DNA from: Xenoacremonium recifei
Taxonomy: Eukaryota; Ascomycota; Sordariomycetes; Hypocreales; Nectriaceae
Reading direction: 5' to 3'
Assembly: GCA_012184525.1 (NCBI GenBank)
Contig: WOFQ01000083.1
Span: 1-64,000 of the forward strand
Length of the DNA: 64,000 bases
Under the pieces are notes generated by a model. It worked only from the letters and a program-made list of their open reading frames with translations, did no database searches and had not been told where the DNA came from. How positions within the stretch are numbered: position 1 is the first letter of the stretch; each line of letters opens with the position of its first letter. Made by a program: the position numbers and the translations under genes. Shown in pieces: positions 53,787 through 64,000 of the stretch.

Positions 53787-55807
53787 ATGCAAAGCCACTA
53801 CACGTTTTGTATTGCTATATTCGCCGCAATCGGCAGCCTGCTCTTCGTGAGATGACCCGCCCCTACAAGACATCATCTTACTGATTTGACATGTAGGGGT
53901 TTGATACGGGTATAGCAACCACCAGTATGTAAAGACTTCGAACGGATAGATGCTAGTGGCCTCAGCAAAACTAATGTCGATATTGTAGCAATTGCTCACG
54001 ACAGTTGGAAAGACTATATGAACCATCCTTCCACAGGACTCACTGGTGCTGTGCGTGTCCCCTGAAACAAAATACCGACTAATACTAATTTCCTTCTTAG
54101 GTTGTTTCCGTCTTCATCGCTGGCGAGACTATAGGAGCACTTCTGCAAACTGCTGTGGCTGATCAGCTAGGACGTATCCGATTCATGCAGCTAATGTGTC
54201 TTATTGTAACATCTGGAACAGTTATTCAGACGGCATCAGTCAACATCGGCATGTTCCTTGCAGGGCGTTGCCTCGCCGGTATTGCAGTAGGGTGAGACGT
54301 TCAATTAAACCCGCTTTTGAAGTTGTGTAATTAAGACAACGCAGGGGAATGGTATCGACTGTCCCCATTTACCTAAGTGAGATATCTTCTCCAAAACACC
54401 GCGGACTCATTGGCGGCATTTCCGGATGCGGTATCAGCTTTGGTATCATGATATCTAACTGGGTTGGTTTTGCCTGTTCCTATGCTCCAAATGGCGCGAC
54501 GCAATGGCGCCTGCCGTTGGGTCTCCAAGTCCCATGGGGAGTTGTCCTGTTCAGTGGCCTTGCTACATTCATGCCCAATTCGCCCCGTCAACTAATTTGG
54601 AGAGGCAAAATCGAGGATGCGCGAGTTGAGTTTGTCAAGATTCGTCGGGACCTACGAGCGCATGAGCTAGCTAAGGAATTCTCCCTCATGAGGGCTCAAA
54701 TCGAATTTGAAATGGAGCGTGAAGTGAAGTCATACAAAGATACCTTCAAGCTCTTCCGGCATCGCGCTTTAGTGTAAGTACGGAGTTATTCACGTCACTG
54801 TAAGACGACTGACAAACGCTTAACAGGTCTATTGCCGTACAAATATTTACCACGCTCACCGGCGTGAACGTGGTCCAGTATTATCAAAGTCAGTCACAGT
54901 TTTTTGTTGCAATCTGTCAAACTAACTCCATTGTGCCAGCTATACTTTACCAGTCACTGGGAGTAGGCTCGAAGACAGTGCTAGCCTTAGCCGGTGTTTA
55001 TGGCACCATATCTTTCATCGTTAACGCTATCACCACCACATATCTGACTGACCAGTGGGGTCGACGCAAGTATGTCATAAATTTGAGGCAAAGATCAATA
55101 ATTGAGCTGACGACTTTATCACAGGATGTTGCTGGCTGGGATGGCGGGGATCATCATCACCGAGGTTTATGCCGCCGTCATGCAGAGGGAGTTTCAGAAC
55201 ACAGACAACAAAATAGGGAAGGGGTTTGCTGTATTGGGAATTTACTTATTTGCAATCACCTATTGTGGGTCCTTAAATCACCCCAAGGCCCCTACTGAGA
55301 TCTAACAAATAATCCAGATGGATTGCTTGGAAGCACAACTTGGCTTTACAGTGCAGAAGTATTGCCGCTATCTCTGCGTAGCAAAGTGATGGGAATCGCA
55401 TCAGCATCTCACTTTATCATTAACGTTGGGAGTACGTTCTGCACATCCGCGTTTTACCAATTCTAACATTTTTCTTCCATAGTCACTGAGGCGGGTCCAA
55501 GCGCCCTAGCTAACATCCACGAAAATTACTACTATGTATTCGTCGGCTGCACAGTCTTCTTTCTAGTAATAGCCTATCTCTACTTCCCGTATGTTGCATC
55601 TCGGGAGATTACAATTATCTCGGATAGTATTGTTGATCACAGACTTTCAGGGAAACAAAGGGAAAATCTCTTGAAGAAATTGCAGCTGCATTTGGGGACA
55701 AGGTCGTCCTCGCCGGTGAACTCGACATTTTACAGGAACAAGCTGCTGCTGAGGAGAAACTCAAACCCAATATAGAACTGGTTGAATCTTCTCCTGGTGT
55801 CAAATGA
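53787..55807 (+). CDS. MFS sugar transporter, 11 exons
   Basis: Exons 53787..53846, 53897..53924, 53989..54050, 54101..54291, 54345..54773, 54827..54888, 54940..55069, 55125..55264, 55318..55431, 55483..55588 and 55651..55807 give 492 residues in one open frame. The 12-segment sugar-porter fold is marked by GSLLFGFDTGIATTTIAHDS, ADQLGRIRF, GRCLAGIAVGGMVSTVPIYL, LTGVNVVQYYQT, DQWGRRK, WLYSAEVLPLSLRSK and PETKGKSLEEIAAAF. Ten introns in 2 kb is far more than for the other permeases here, pointing to a different lineage. Next to an SDR, a second (dead) transporter and a polyol dehydrogenase, so uptake of a sugar or polyol is likely. Confidence 0.88.
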
Positions 55808-56556
55808 GCATCAGGGTGAATCCAAAGCTGCTTTGTAGTAACAAGACTCACCTTGATGCAATGTTCACGATGAATCAGGGACAACAATGAAGGCGGCGCA
55901 AGATAACGGGGGAGGGGGTTTTTCTTTTTCACGCGCGATTTAGGAACTGAGGTTGCAGTTAAATCAAGGAAAAGATACTACGTTACGTTTTAGTAGTTCC
56001 CTTCCACCCGAATAACTAGTCGGAGCCTAGATGTATTTGCAACAGGTCCTCCTCTTTGTCTTATAGGGTAGGTGGATATCGTGCACACAGGAATTGGCTA
56101 CCTGTCGGGCTTATGGATATGTGCCCGGAAGCAAGATCGAGACAGCGAATAGTCGTATGAGCCGTTTATTGACGGAAAGTTTGTTTCTATGCATTTGGAA
56201 CGGATACCGGAGGATTGATGTGAAAGAAAACTCGCTTACTGTCACTGGGTTGTGGATTGTCACCTGTGGAGAAGAACGACGATAAACTAAGAAAACGAGC
56301 TGCGCCTTTCGCATAAAATACCGAATTCAGGATAGCACATGCTTCCCCCGCGTCATTTTCTTCCTGAAGAGTAGAATTGGAATACAGCTAGCCAATTGCT
56401 TTCTATGCCTGTGGGACCCTGGCTCTGGCATATAACTCTTGAAAATAACACCGAAACTGCGTGCTGACGTCTGGTTTAGCATCCATTCAGCCGCTGCAGG
56501 CGTTATTCCGTTCCCTTCTCACCCTCCAACACGCAGCGGAACGCCGATCCTCAATC
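55808..56556. other. Intergenic, SDR promoter
   Basis: No gene seen. Confidence 0.55.
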
Positions 56557-57463
56557 ATGCCGCTTTTTCGGCCTTCGAACTCCGACGGGCCTGTTCTCAC
56601 GCAGTTTTCCCTGAAGAGCAAGGTAGCAGCAGTTACTGGCGGAGCTAAGGGCATTGGCCTCGAGATTGTACGAGGACTTGCAGAAGCGGGTGCAGACGTT
56701 GCCATTATATACAGGACCAGTACTGACGCTGCCGATACTGCTGTAGAGATAGCTGCAGCAACGGGCGTGACAATCCGTGTATATCAGAGTGATGTAGCCT
56801 CGCGGGACTCCATTGCCGCCACTGTCAACAAGATTGTTAGCGATTTTGGCCAGCTCGATGTCATGGTCGCTAACTCAGGCGTGTGCGCCAATATCCCCAA
56901 TCTTGAGTATACGGAGGAGACGTGGAGGGCCAACAACAGTGTTAATTTGGATGGTGTTATGTGGACAGCACAGGCAGCGGGGAGGGTCTTCAAGCAGCAA
57001 GGGCGTGGCAATCTAATAATCACCGCCTCAGTCAGCGCAACACTTGTCAATGTCCCACAAACTCAGGCGGCATACAATGCATCGAAGGCAGCCGCTGTGC
57101 ATTTGGCTAAAAGCCTCGCGGTTGAATGGGTGGACTTCGCAAGGGTTAATTGCGTCTCACCTGGGTTCATTGAAACAGACAGTGAGTCGCCAAGTGCTTT
57201 AGATTAGGGATTCTCACGCAAACAAAGATGAATAGTGTTATTCAGCCAACCGAAGGAGAGATTCGAGAAATGGATGTCAATGATCCCCGGTAGGCGGATG
57301 GCGTCAGCCTCGGAACTCAAAGGAGTAAGTAATTACTGGGACGAATACTTCATGGTGACTGTTAACAAGAGCGACATAGGTCTATGTATTCCTTGCTAGC
57401 GATGCGTGCTGTTACATGACCGGGGCTGATATTATCGTGGATGGGGGTTATACGTTGACTTGA
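56557..57463 (+). CDS. Classical SDR, sorbose/xylulose-reductase-like
   Basis: Three exons (56557..57181, 57236..57324, 57380..57463), 265 residues. Cofactor loop VTGGAKGIGLE, VANSGVCA, the catalytic serine in ITASVSATLV and the Tyr-x3-Lys motif AAYNASKAAA; ends GADIIVDGGYTLT, the classical SDR terminus. The pattern fits NADP-dependent Sou1/mannitol-dehydrogenase or L-xylulose-reductase-type enzymes. The start is the ATG at 56557 (MPLFRPSNSDGP). Neighbours: a sugar transporter upstream and, farther right, a polyol dehydrogenase, which fits keto-sugar/polyol interconversion in the cytosol. Confidence 0.9.
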
Positions 57464-58065
57464 GCCACGGGGCCGGAGGCTTGAGATATCTGAAGGACAT
57501 AGGCATAGAGACTGGATGAGAGTTAATAAACTAGATGATACAAATAAACGTAGAGTTTCACTCTCTAGACTGTGAAATAGAATCTAAGGGGCGTATCTTC
57601 CCTTACTAAAATGTCAATATTTGCTCCTTCGATAAACAATACGGGGGAATCATGATATATGCCTGATCTATCGTTACTTCATGGCCTGTGGTTGCATATT
57701 GGATCAAGTTAGTAGTGTAGAGGCGCGATCCGAAACTTGCAAGTTCTAGCTAAGTACTTATTTTGAACACAAAAGCTAGTTTGACAGTATCTAATATGCG
57801 CTGGGAGATTCGGAGCGGCCATTTTAGTAAGCTGAAGGCTGTTATAGTGCGGTAGAGAGCGGCCGAATAGCCTAACGATTAACTGGCATATATCTTTATC
57901 AGGACTCGAATATTTACGGAGCGATACAGACTTTCCGTTAATTCATCTTAAAGCTATGTAGTGAGTTCTTGATTCGCATCGCCGATATTTACATGTACAC
58001 TGTCTCTTCCTAATGATGCGGACATTTTCAAGCCATTTCTCACCGTCCCAGAGCACCGAAGGAGC
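57464..58065. other. Intergenic, no gene seen
   Basis: AT-rich; 3' flanks of two convergent genes. Confidence 0.55.
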
Positions 58066-59884
58066 CTATTCCACATGCTCATTGATGTAAGGAGATTCCT
58101 TGCTATTGGTATCGTCAGCGCTGCCACGCGCAATGCGTCGGCGGTGATTCTCCTCTCTGTCAATGTATTTGAAAGGCCGTTCACTACATGTCGCGTCCTT
58201 ATCACTCGTAACCAAGATGGATGGGTCCGTTCTGTAGTACTCGTCGATATCTTCCAGACTACGGTTTGCTAACATCATGTTAGTATCATTCAAATACAAG
58301 CAACGTTATCCAGGATGACTTACAAGTCTCGGGGTATATAAAGTAAATGATGGGGAGGAACACGGCGTTGAATACAGTGAACACGATCCAGAAGCTCTAT
58401 CCAAGATGTTGAATGCCGATGGGGGTGATTTCAACAATAATGAAGTTGGTGATCCTATAAATCTGCTTTTAGCGTGACCGGACCTTGCTTTGACGAAAGA
58501 ACCTCCTCACCAGTTTGTTGCTGTTGCTACTGCAGCTCCCTTGGTCCGCATGGTAACGGAATTGATCTCAGTTGGATAAAGCCAGGGCACACCAAGCATA
58601 CCCAAGCCAAATGAGATATAGTAGAGGAAAAAAAACACGATAGATGCTTGAGCTGCTTTGCGACTCCCGTCAGGAGGACTTCCATAGCGGAGAAGAATCG
58701 TGATAATGAGAAAGGCTAAGCCCTGGCCGGCAGTCGATAGCATCATCAAGCCACGGCGGCCCCATCTCTCTACCAATGGGACTGATACGCAAGAAAAGAT
58801 GAGATAAGTAACTGAGTTCACCGCAGTAAGTAGGCGGGCTAGTCTGTTAGAAAGTCCGACAGCGGTAATTAACACTGTTGGTAGGTAGTAAGACATGATG
58901 TTAATCCCTGTTGTCCTGTATTAGTCCAAGTCAAGGTGGCGATCCAATATAGAAGGCGGCTATCTGACCTTCGAATTGTTGAATAAATTGGGTTCCAGCC
59001 CCAAGGAGCAATCTCCTAAGAGGTTTTGTAGCCCCCGGCTGAGGACGAAGGAGGTCTCCAGCGTATGCTATGTTCCTTCTCATACTGAACGCTGTAACGG
59101 ATCTCTTCTTGCTGGGTGAGGACGAAAGAATCGTTCTGTGGCTTCGCCTCGAGACAGGCCAGCACTTCGAGTGCTTCATTCTCCCGTCCGTGGTAGATGA
59201 GCCATCTTGGAGATTCAGGCAGCCAGGGAACAGTAGCAAACAGAGCGATTATGAAGACAAACTGGAAGGCGAGAGGAAACCTCCAAGCAACGGCGCCACC
59301 AGCGAAGGAGAGACCGTAATTAATCCAGTTGCAAAGGGAAAAGCCCACAATGTTCATCATCATTTCAAACATGACGAGTTTTCCTCGAAGGTGCGCGGGC
59401 GAGGTTTCGGTCTGCCAAATCGGAGCTGTGGAGGTGTTGATTCCGTTGCCGAGCCTATCTCGATTAGCAACCGCAAAGTCGAGCGAAGATCTGCCATCAC
59501 GAACCCTAGGATAATTCGGCCTACAAACATCTGTTCGAGGCTAAAGGATGAAGCCATCAAGATTGCGCCAATGCTCATGACGGCAGTGCCGACGAGGATG
59601 GACTTCTTCCTGCCCAGTCGTTCACCAATGGTGAAGGCAGCAATGGCGCCGAAGAAGCAGCCAACATCGTAGATGGCCGTGATAGTAGATAGGAGCGTCG
59701 TTTTCCCGGAACCCTCTAAGTCATGTAGGACAAGAAAGTTTTCAGTCACGATCACTCCGCTGAAAACAGCCTGGTCATAGCCAAACATGAGCATGTCCAC
59801 GCTGCAGGCGAAGGTAATCCAGAATGTCAACCACTTCCCTGTAAGCCCGAGGTAAGGTCGTTTCTGACCGCCGTTGCTGGCCAT
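58066..59884 (-). pseudogene. Disabled MFS sugar transporter (lactose-permease-like)
   Basis: Exons run from the ATG at 59884: 59505..59884, then from 59454, with further introns before GINIMSYYLPTVL, WITNFIIVEITPIGIQHLG and NRSLEDIDEYY. Almost the whole sugar-porter fold is legible (FGYDQAVFSGVIV, WLPESPRWLIYHGRENEA, VERWGRRG, GVPWLYPTEI). Two lesions break it: the frame shifts between KEHSIRWR and DLLRPQPG near 59060 (fits a two-base loss in an AG repeat), and a TAG stands at 58397-58399 before SFWIVFTVF, where Trp or Tyr is expected. Splice sites and flanks remain good, so inactivation looks recent. Head to head with the regulator at 60.4 kb. Confidence 0.75.
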
Positions 59885-60414
59885 ACTGGACTAAAAGGTG
59901 CAGAATCACGCAGAGAAATAGAATTAGAGAAAGCTGAGAGTGTGAAAATTTTGGAGCTGGAAATGCTAGGGCATTGGGGTACGGCGTTGATTCTCGGCGG
60001 CACGAGGGCATATATATACATCGCGCTATGGACTCCAACAGTCCATGAGACAGCATTACGGGAAAACCAAGGTTTCATCCCCGTCTGGGTAAGTGCCCTC
60101 GCGGTTCCGCCTCTTCGTCCGGGGTATCATGAGGTAATCCTGGGGAAGCAAGGGTACAGTCTCCCCCCCGCCTCAGCTCCGACGATTCTCTGGGGTCGAC
60201 TCCGCATGAACAGCCAGGGCGAGACTAACTAGAAGGCGGAAATTATGCGAGAGCCAGCTCCACAGCATCACGTCAGATGCGCAGCTAGGATATATGTTGT
60301 GCCTGCAGCATGAGCTCGGTGGACGTTTTCCTGGCCGCCTGAGAACCTCGCCCAGCCGACGACTTCCTCAAGAGGGAAAATTAACCGCATGCCGAGGCGG
60401 CTGCCTTGTTGGAT
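59885..60414. promoter_or_regulatory. Divergent promoter region, transporter remnant and regulator
   Basis: No gene. A TATATATA-like element near 60010-60018 faces the transporter start. Confidence 0.4.
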
Positions 60415-62798
60415 ATGGAGCCGTCAGATGATGCTTGTCGATCATCGTCCGGTCCTGGGAGAGAATTGTCGCGAACACGCCCTACCAAGCGGTCGAGGAA
60501 AGGCTGGTACGGGGTGCTAGAGTCTGGTGTTTGCGGTGTAGCTACAGACTGACTCGAAATTCATAGCCCCGAATGTCGGCGACGAAAGATCAAATGCGAT
60601 GAACGGCGACCTCGATGCGGTCAGTGCCGAAAACGCGACATAGACTGCCATCTTCAGGACTCCGTCTTCAAGCAGCATACCTTTTCGTCTGGACCAGTGG
60701 CGATCACAGGCAACCCTTGGGTAACTCCGGCGTCTGAAGAGCAATTCACATCGCCGAGTGCCCTCGAAGGTGCTACGATAGAGTCAGAATGGGGTCGTGA
60801 GTGACGCTCTCGCTCCGAGGTTTCTTATCGTTGACATTTCCAGTCTCGAATGTCAGATCGGAAGGAGAAACAAGTTGGCACGCGGTTTCATCTGTGACTG
60901 AAGGTGCAGTGTGCAGTCCGACAGGCCAATCTCATCGTGCCAACCATGTTACGAGAGTTCTCCTGCCAGATGAGGACCAATCTCAACCTTTGGGACCACC
61001 TCCTGGCAGCTCTCCCATAGATGAAGACGAATCATTTCATCTCCCGATCAATACCCGTCGCCATCAAGGTACGTTCAATTCCAGGTGGGGTTAGGCCCTC
61101 AGGATGGCTATTAATCAATTAATAGACCTCGGATCAATTGCGAGTCCACTAAGCGTGAACAATTACACCTCTCTGGCATCTACTGTCGCCCAGCTCAAGG
61201 ACACACAGGAGGAGCTATTTCTTCTCCGTCATTACTCGGAGTGCATAGCTCCCTGGTAAGTAAAGCAGCTGTTCCTCTTTATCCAATACTTCTGGATTGC
61301 TAATGGGTAACTAGGATGGATTTGCTATATCGCTATGAGGTATTCAGCCGTGAAGTCTTAACCCTCGCTCGCGAGCATCCAATATTGCGTTACGCCGCCT
61401 GTGCAGTCGCAGCCAAGCAATTAGGTCAGATGAACCGTCCGGCATCTACACTTCTCCGCGGAAAGACACAAGAGCGGATCGCAGACAGACTCGTCCGGAA
61501 TAAAGTAGGTTTTGTCTGGTATGGCATAAAGTTCTACGAAAAGGCTATACAAACACTTGTCAAGTCGATAACGCCTAAGGAACCGCTCACTACCCAAAGT
61601 GCTGAGCCTCAGGCATCGCCAGCAGTATCGCTGTCTCGTGGTGATCTCATGATTCGAGCAGAGGGAGAAGATCCAATCGTGAGACTCTTAGGTACCTGTA
61701 TTCTCATCCAGTACGAGCATCTGAGCGCGAATCGTGATGCTTGGTCTGGTCACTTGACAGGCTTTTCGAAGCTTCTTGACCTTATCGAAGATGGGAGACT
61801 TCTTCAACCTTACCCCATGTTTGAGCAAGTTTATCCTTGGACAAAAGATATCATGGCACTTAAGGCTGGCTTCTGGAATTTTGTTGTTAATGACCTAGAA
61901 GAGTCGTGTGAGATCAAAGCAAACAACATGATTAAGATCTACGCTAATCTTCTTGATAGTTGTATCACATCGCAAGACCCGAATAGACACGGAAAACCTC
62001 TCGCTTTGGCGCAATATGGGGCTTCTGGTGGAAGATGATGGGAGTCTCACCTTGACTTCCGGACCGAATAGCCTCTCGGCAACACCCGAACATGCGAGAG
62101 ACAAAATTCTATCATATACTCTAATCCGCCTTTTGTGTAAGCTGGTAGATTACCTAGCCCCTCCATCCCAAGAGGAGCTGGTATTTCTGCACTCGGAACC
62201 GGGTGATGTCGTACTCCAAAACAAAGCATCCTTCATCAATCTGGAAAGGCATTTTGACGAATGGTCGCAAATGCTTTCGCCCTCTTTTCATCCTGACGGC
62301 ACTTTCTTCGCCGATGAAACACCCAACGGAGAAGATCTTCCTGGACTTTTCGGCCGTGAGCTTTGGTTCAGTAATGACCTGTGTTCCACAACAATGATGT
62401 ATTACCACATGGCACGAGTGCTCCTCCTCATTCACCGGCCCTCTGACCTGCTCTCAACAAGTTCTTCAAATGCCGCGGAGACCTCTTTTGACCTGTTACG
62501 ATTTATTCGAGCAGTCGATGACAAACTACAACTACATGCGTCGGAAGTCATTGCTATCGTCCGTGGAACTCCATGCGATGCCGTGAAGCTGAGAGCGATA
62601 CAGCCTCTCTATGTAGCTGGCCGGTGTTGTAAAGGGACTAGGGAAAGGAAGTTGTTGGTTGAGATGCTTACGGACATTCAGGATAACCTTGGAATTGCAA
62701 CAGGATATAGGATCAAATCTCTTTTGCATGAATGGGGCACCTCATATCAGGATTTCGGCATGGAAGAAAGACTGACTGCGGAAGAGCAGCTACCATGA
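60415..62798 (+). CDS. Zn2Cys6 transcription factor
   Basis: Six exons (60415..60506, 60567..60796, 60844..61068, 61126..61255, 61315..61907, 61960..62798), 702 residues in one frame. The first intron (GTACGG...TCATAG) interrupts the zinc cluster after its first cysteine codon's TG; splicing gives RKGCPECRRRKIKCDERRPR (Cys31-Cys58), a canonical cluster. The rest matches the fungal regulator family with an ARCA-like middle domain: LRHYSECIAPWMDLLYRYEV, PILRYAACAVAAKQLG, RIDTENLSLWRNMGLL and MARVLLLIHRPSD. It lies between the dead sugar transporter and the polyol dehydrogenase and may regulate them. Confidence 0.88.
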
Positions 62799-63094
62799 GA
62801 TGCAACGATCCGGGCAAATTTCTCGAAACTTCCACAAGATACCGATGCCAAACAGCTTCTCAGCTATGTCCTGCAAAGGTTTTGAAGTGTAGAATAGCAA
62901 GAATACTCTTTCTCCATTGAAAACCCTGAATACTGTCTCATATAAGTTACGGACTTGCAATTTTACGTTAAAGAAATATGGTCAATTGCCGTTGTACCTC
63001 CCACGTCGTGTAGATGAATGTCCATCGTGATAATTTCATTTTGAAGTGTCTAATCTATGCTGGAACCGGCAACCCGGTAACTACTCAGAAGAGA

Positions 63095-64000
63095 CTACTG
63101 GACACCCTCAATCATTACCTTGAAGACGTCTTGCCTTCCTTCTCTCACTAGCTCGAAGGCTTCTTTTGCCTGTTCGAACTTATATCGGTTGGTAATCAGC
63201 CTTTTGACATCGATCTTTCCTTTGGAGATAAGGTCAATAGCGGCAGGGTAGCATCCGTTCATATACCGAATAGATCCCTTCACAACTAGACCCTGAGTGC
63301 AGACAGCAGTAATCGGGAATTGAATAGTCTCCTTCCCCATGCCAGCCTGAACGAATGTTCCACCAGGTTTGGCCACAAAGATTCCCATTTGGATGCACGG
63401 CTCAGCACCGGAACACTCCAAAACAACGTCAGCCCCCTCTCCTAGATCGAATTCTTTTTTCATGATCGCCGCGACCTTTTCCGCATGAAACATGGGATCT
63501 GAGCCGGCTTCAGCTCGCGGCGGATAGAACGTCCCGTTTGCACCATATAACTTGGCTAGATCAAGTCTTGATTGCACTATGTCGACCCCAATAACCTTCT
63601 TCGCTCCGGAGAGCTTGGCAACTGCCTGAGTGAGAATACCAATGGGACCGCAACCCATGACCACAATGGTCTGCTGGGCTCGAAGGTCGGCCGTCTTGGT
63701 AATCGCGCATGCGACAGAAACTGGCTCTACCATGGCAGCCTCTTCCAAGTCCATAGAATCTGGTACTTTATAGCAGAAGTCAGAGGCGTTGACATAGTAT
63801 TTTGCGAGAGTCCCGTCCCACGGTGGTGTGGCGGCAAATATCAGGTCTGTACAAAGATGGTAATTACCGCCTTTGCAAAGATCGCAACGGCGGCACGGGA
63901 CTCCAGGTTCCATGGCAACTCTGTCCCCGGGCTTGAGGTGTTTCACCCGTGAGCCGACCTCAGCGACAATGCCAGAGGACTCGTGGCCCAGAACCATGGG
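63095..64000 (-). CDS. Polyol dehydrogenase (zinc medium-chain, xylitol/sorbitol type), 5' end outside window
   Basis: About 300 residues of the C-terminal side; the N-terminus lies beyond the right edge. Zinc-dependent medium-chain dehydrogenase: PMVLGHESSGIV (catalytic zinc His-Glu), structural-zinc cysteines CRRCDLCKGGNYHLC, the NAD loop VMGCGPIGILTQAVAK, and GVDIVQSRLDLA with the Asp that favours NAD. Motifs such as MVEPVSVACAITK and the ending DVFKVMIEGVQ are those of fungal xylitol/L-arabitol/sorbitol dehydrogenases. It would convert a polyol to a keto-sugar, matching the neighbouring SDR and transporters. Confidence 0.9.
   Translation of the reverse strand, partial: PMVLGHESSGIVAEVGSRVKHLKPGDRVAMEPGVPCRRCDLCKGGNYHLCTDLIFAATPPWDGTLAKYYVNASDFCYKVPDSMDLEEAAMVEPVSVACAITKTADLRAQQTIVVMGCGPIGILTQAVAKLSGAKKVIGVDIVQSRLDLAKLYGANGTFYPPRAEAGSDPMFHAEKVAAIMKKEFDLGEGADVVLECSGAEPCIQMGIFVAKPGGTFVQAGMGKETIQFPITAVCTQGLVVKGSIRYMNGCYPAAIDLISKGKIDVKRLITNRYKFEQAKEAFELVREGRQDVFKVMIEGVQ

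Noticed and set aside
53925..53961. A 37 bp intron (GTAAAG...CTCAG) in the 11-exon transporter
   Set aside because: Too short for a fungal intron; the alternative GTATGT (53925) to TTGTAG (53988) restores the family sequence GIATTTIAHDS.
59070..59672. 200-residue plus-strand frame
   Set aside because: Antisense shadow of the decayed sugar transporter.
60507..60566. Reading through the zinc-cluster region of the last regulator, which suggested a damaged CLRC motif
   Set aside because: Splicing out 60507-60566 gives a perfect zinc cluster, so there is no lesion.
1..64000. tRNA genes, rRNA, CRISPR arrays, intact transposons or terminal repeats
   Set aside because: None was recognisable by reading; a covariance-model and repeat scan would be decisive.

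Overview
The window looks like nuclear DNA of a filamentous ascomycete, probably an Aspergillus/Penicillium-like member of the Eurotiomycetes. The reasons are genes broken by many 50-85 bp GT-AG introns with lariat-type branch sites, many Zn2Cys6 transcription factors, MFS sugar/acid permeases, a LysM/CBM18/GH18 chitinase, and orthologues of the fungal quinate (qut/qa) regulon. No rRNA, tRNA, CRISPR or intact transposon was seen. Exon models were assembled by eye; for most spliced genes the exon lengths add up to a whole number of codons.

Layout. 0-1.3 kb holds truncated gene remnants (FAD oxidoreductase, UNC93-like transporter). 3.4-8.8 kb carries a secreted glutamic protease, a Zn2Cys6 regulator and a DJ-1/PfpI protein. 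9.4-28.5 kb is the core: a QutB-like quinate/shikimate dehydrogenase, a quinate-type permease, an intradiol (hydroxyquinol-type) dioxygenase divergent from a maleylacetate reductase, a second and divergent shikimate-dehydrogenase-like gene, a SnoaL-like protein, a 3-dehydroshikimate dehydratase (qutC), the multidomain QutR-type repressor divergent from a QutA-type activator, and a third shikimate-dehydrogenase-like gene. 29-33.6 kb has one small Cys-rich secreted protein, a long empty stretch and two decayed genes. 33.9-43.7 kb resumes metabolism with an atypical SDR, a Zn2Cys6 regulator, an FAD monooxygenase, a qutD-type quinate permease, a type II dehydroquinase (qutE) and a Gfo/Idh/MocA oxidoreductase. 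44.4-45.5 kb is a dead MFS gene. 45.8-50.2 kb is the chitinase. 52.2-64 kb is sugar/polyol-type: a D-2-hydroxyacid dehydrogenase, an 11-exon sugar transporter, an SDR, a dead sugar transporter, a Zn2Cys6 regulator and the 3' part of a polyol dehydrogenase that runs off the right edge.

How it may work together (inference). Quinate/shikimate would enter through one of two permeases, be oxidised by the dehydrogenase(s), pass through dehydroquinase and dehydroshikimate dehydratase to protocatechuate, then reach hydroxyquinol through an FAD hydroxylase (candidate at 37.5 kb), be ring-cleaved by the intradiol enzyme and reduced by maleylacetate reductase to 3-oxoadipate. That would place the lower hydroxyquinol pathway inside an enlarged qut cluster. 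The two divergent dehydrogenase paralogues carry altered substrate-pocket motifs and may act on a different quinate-like molecule.
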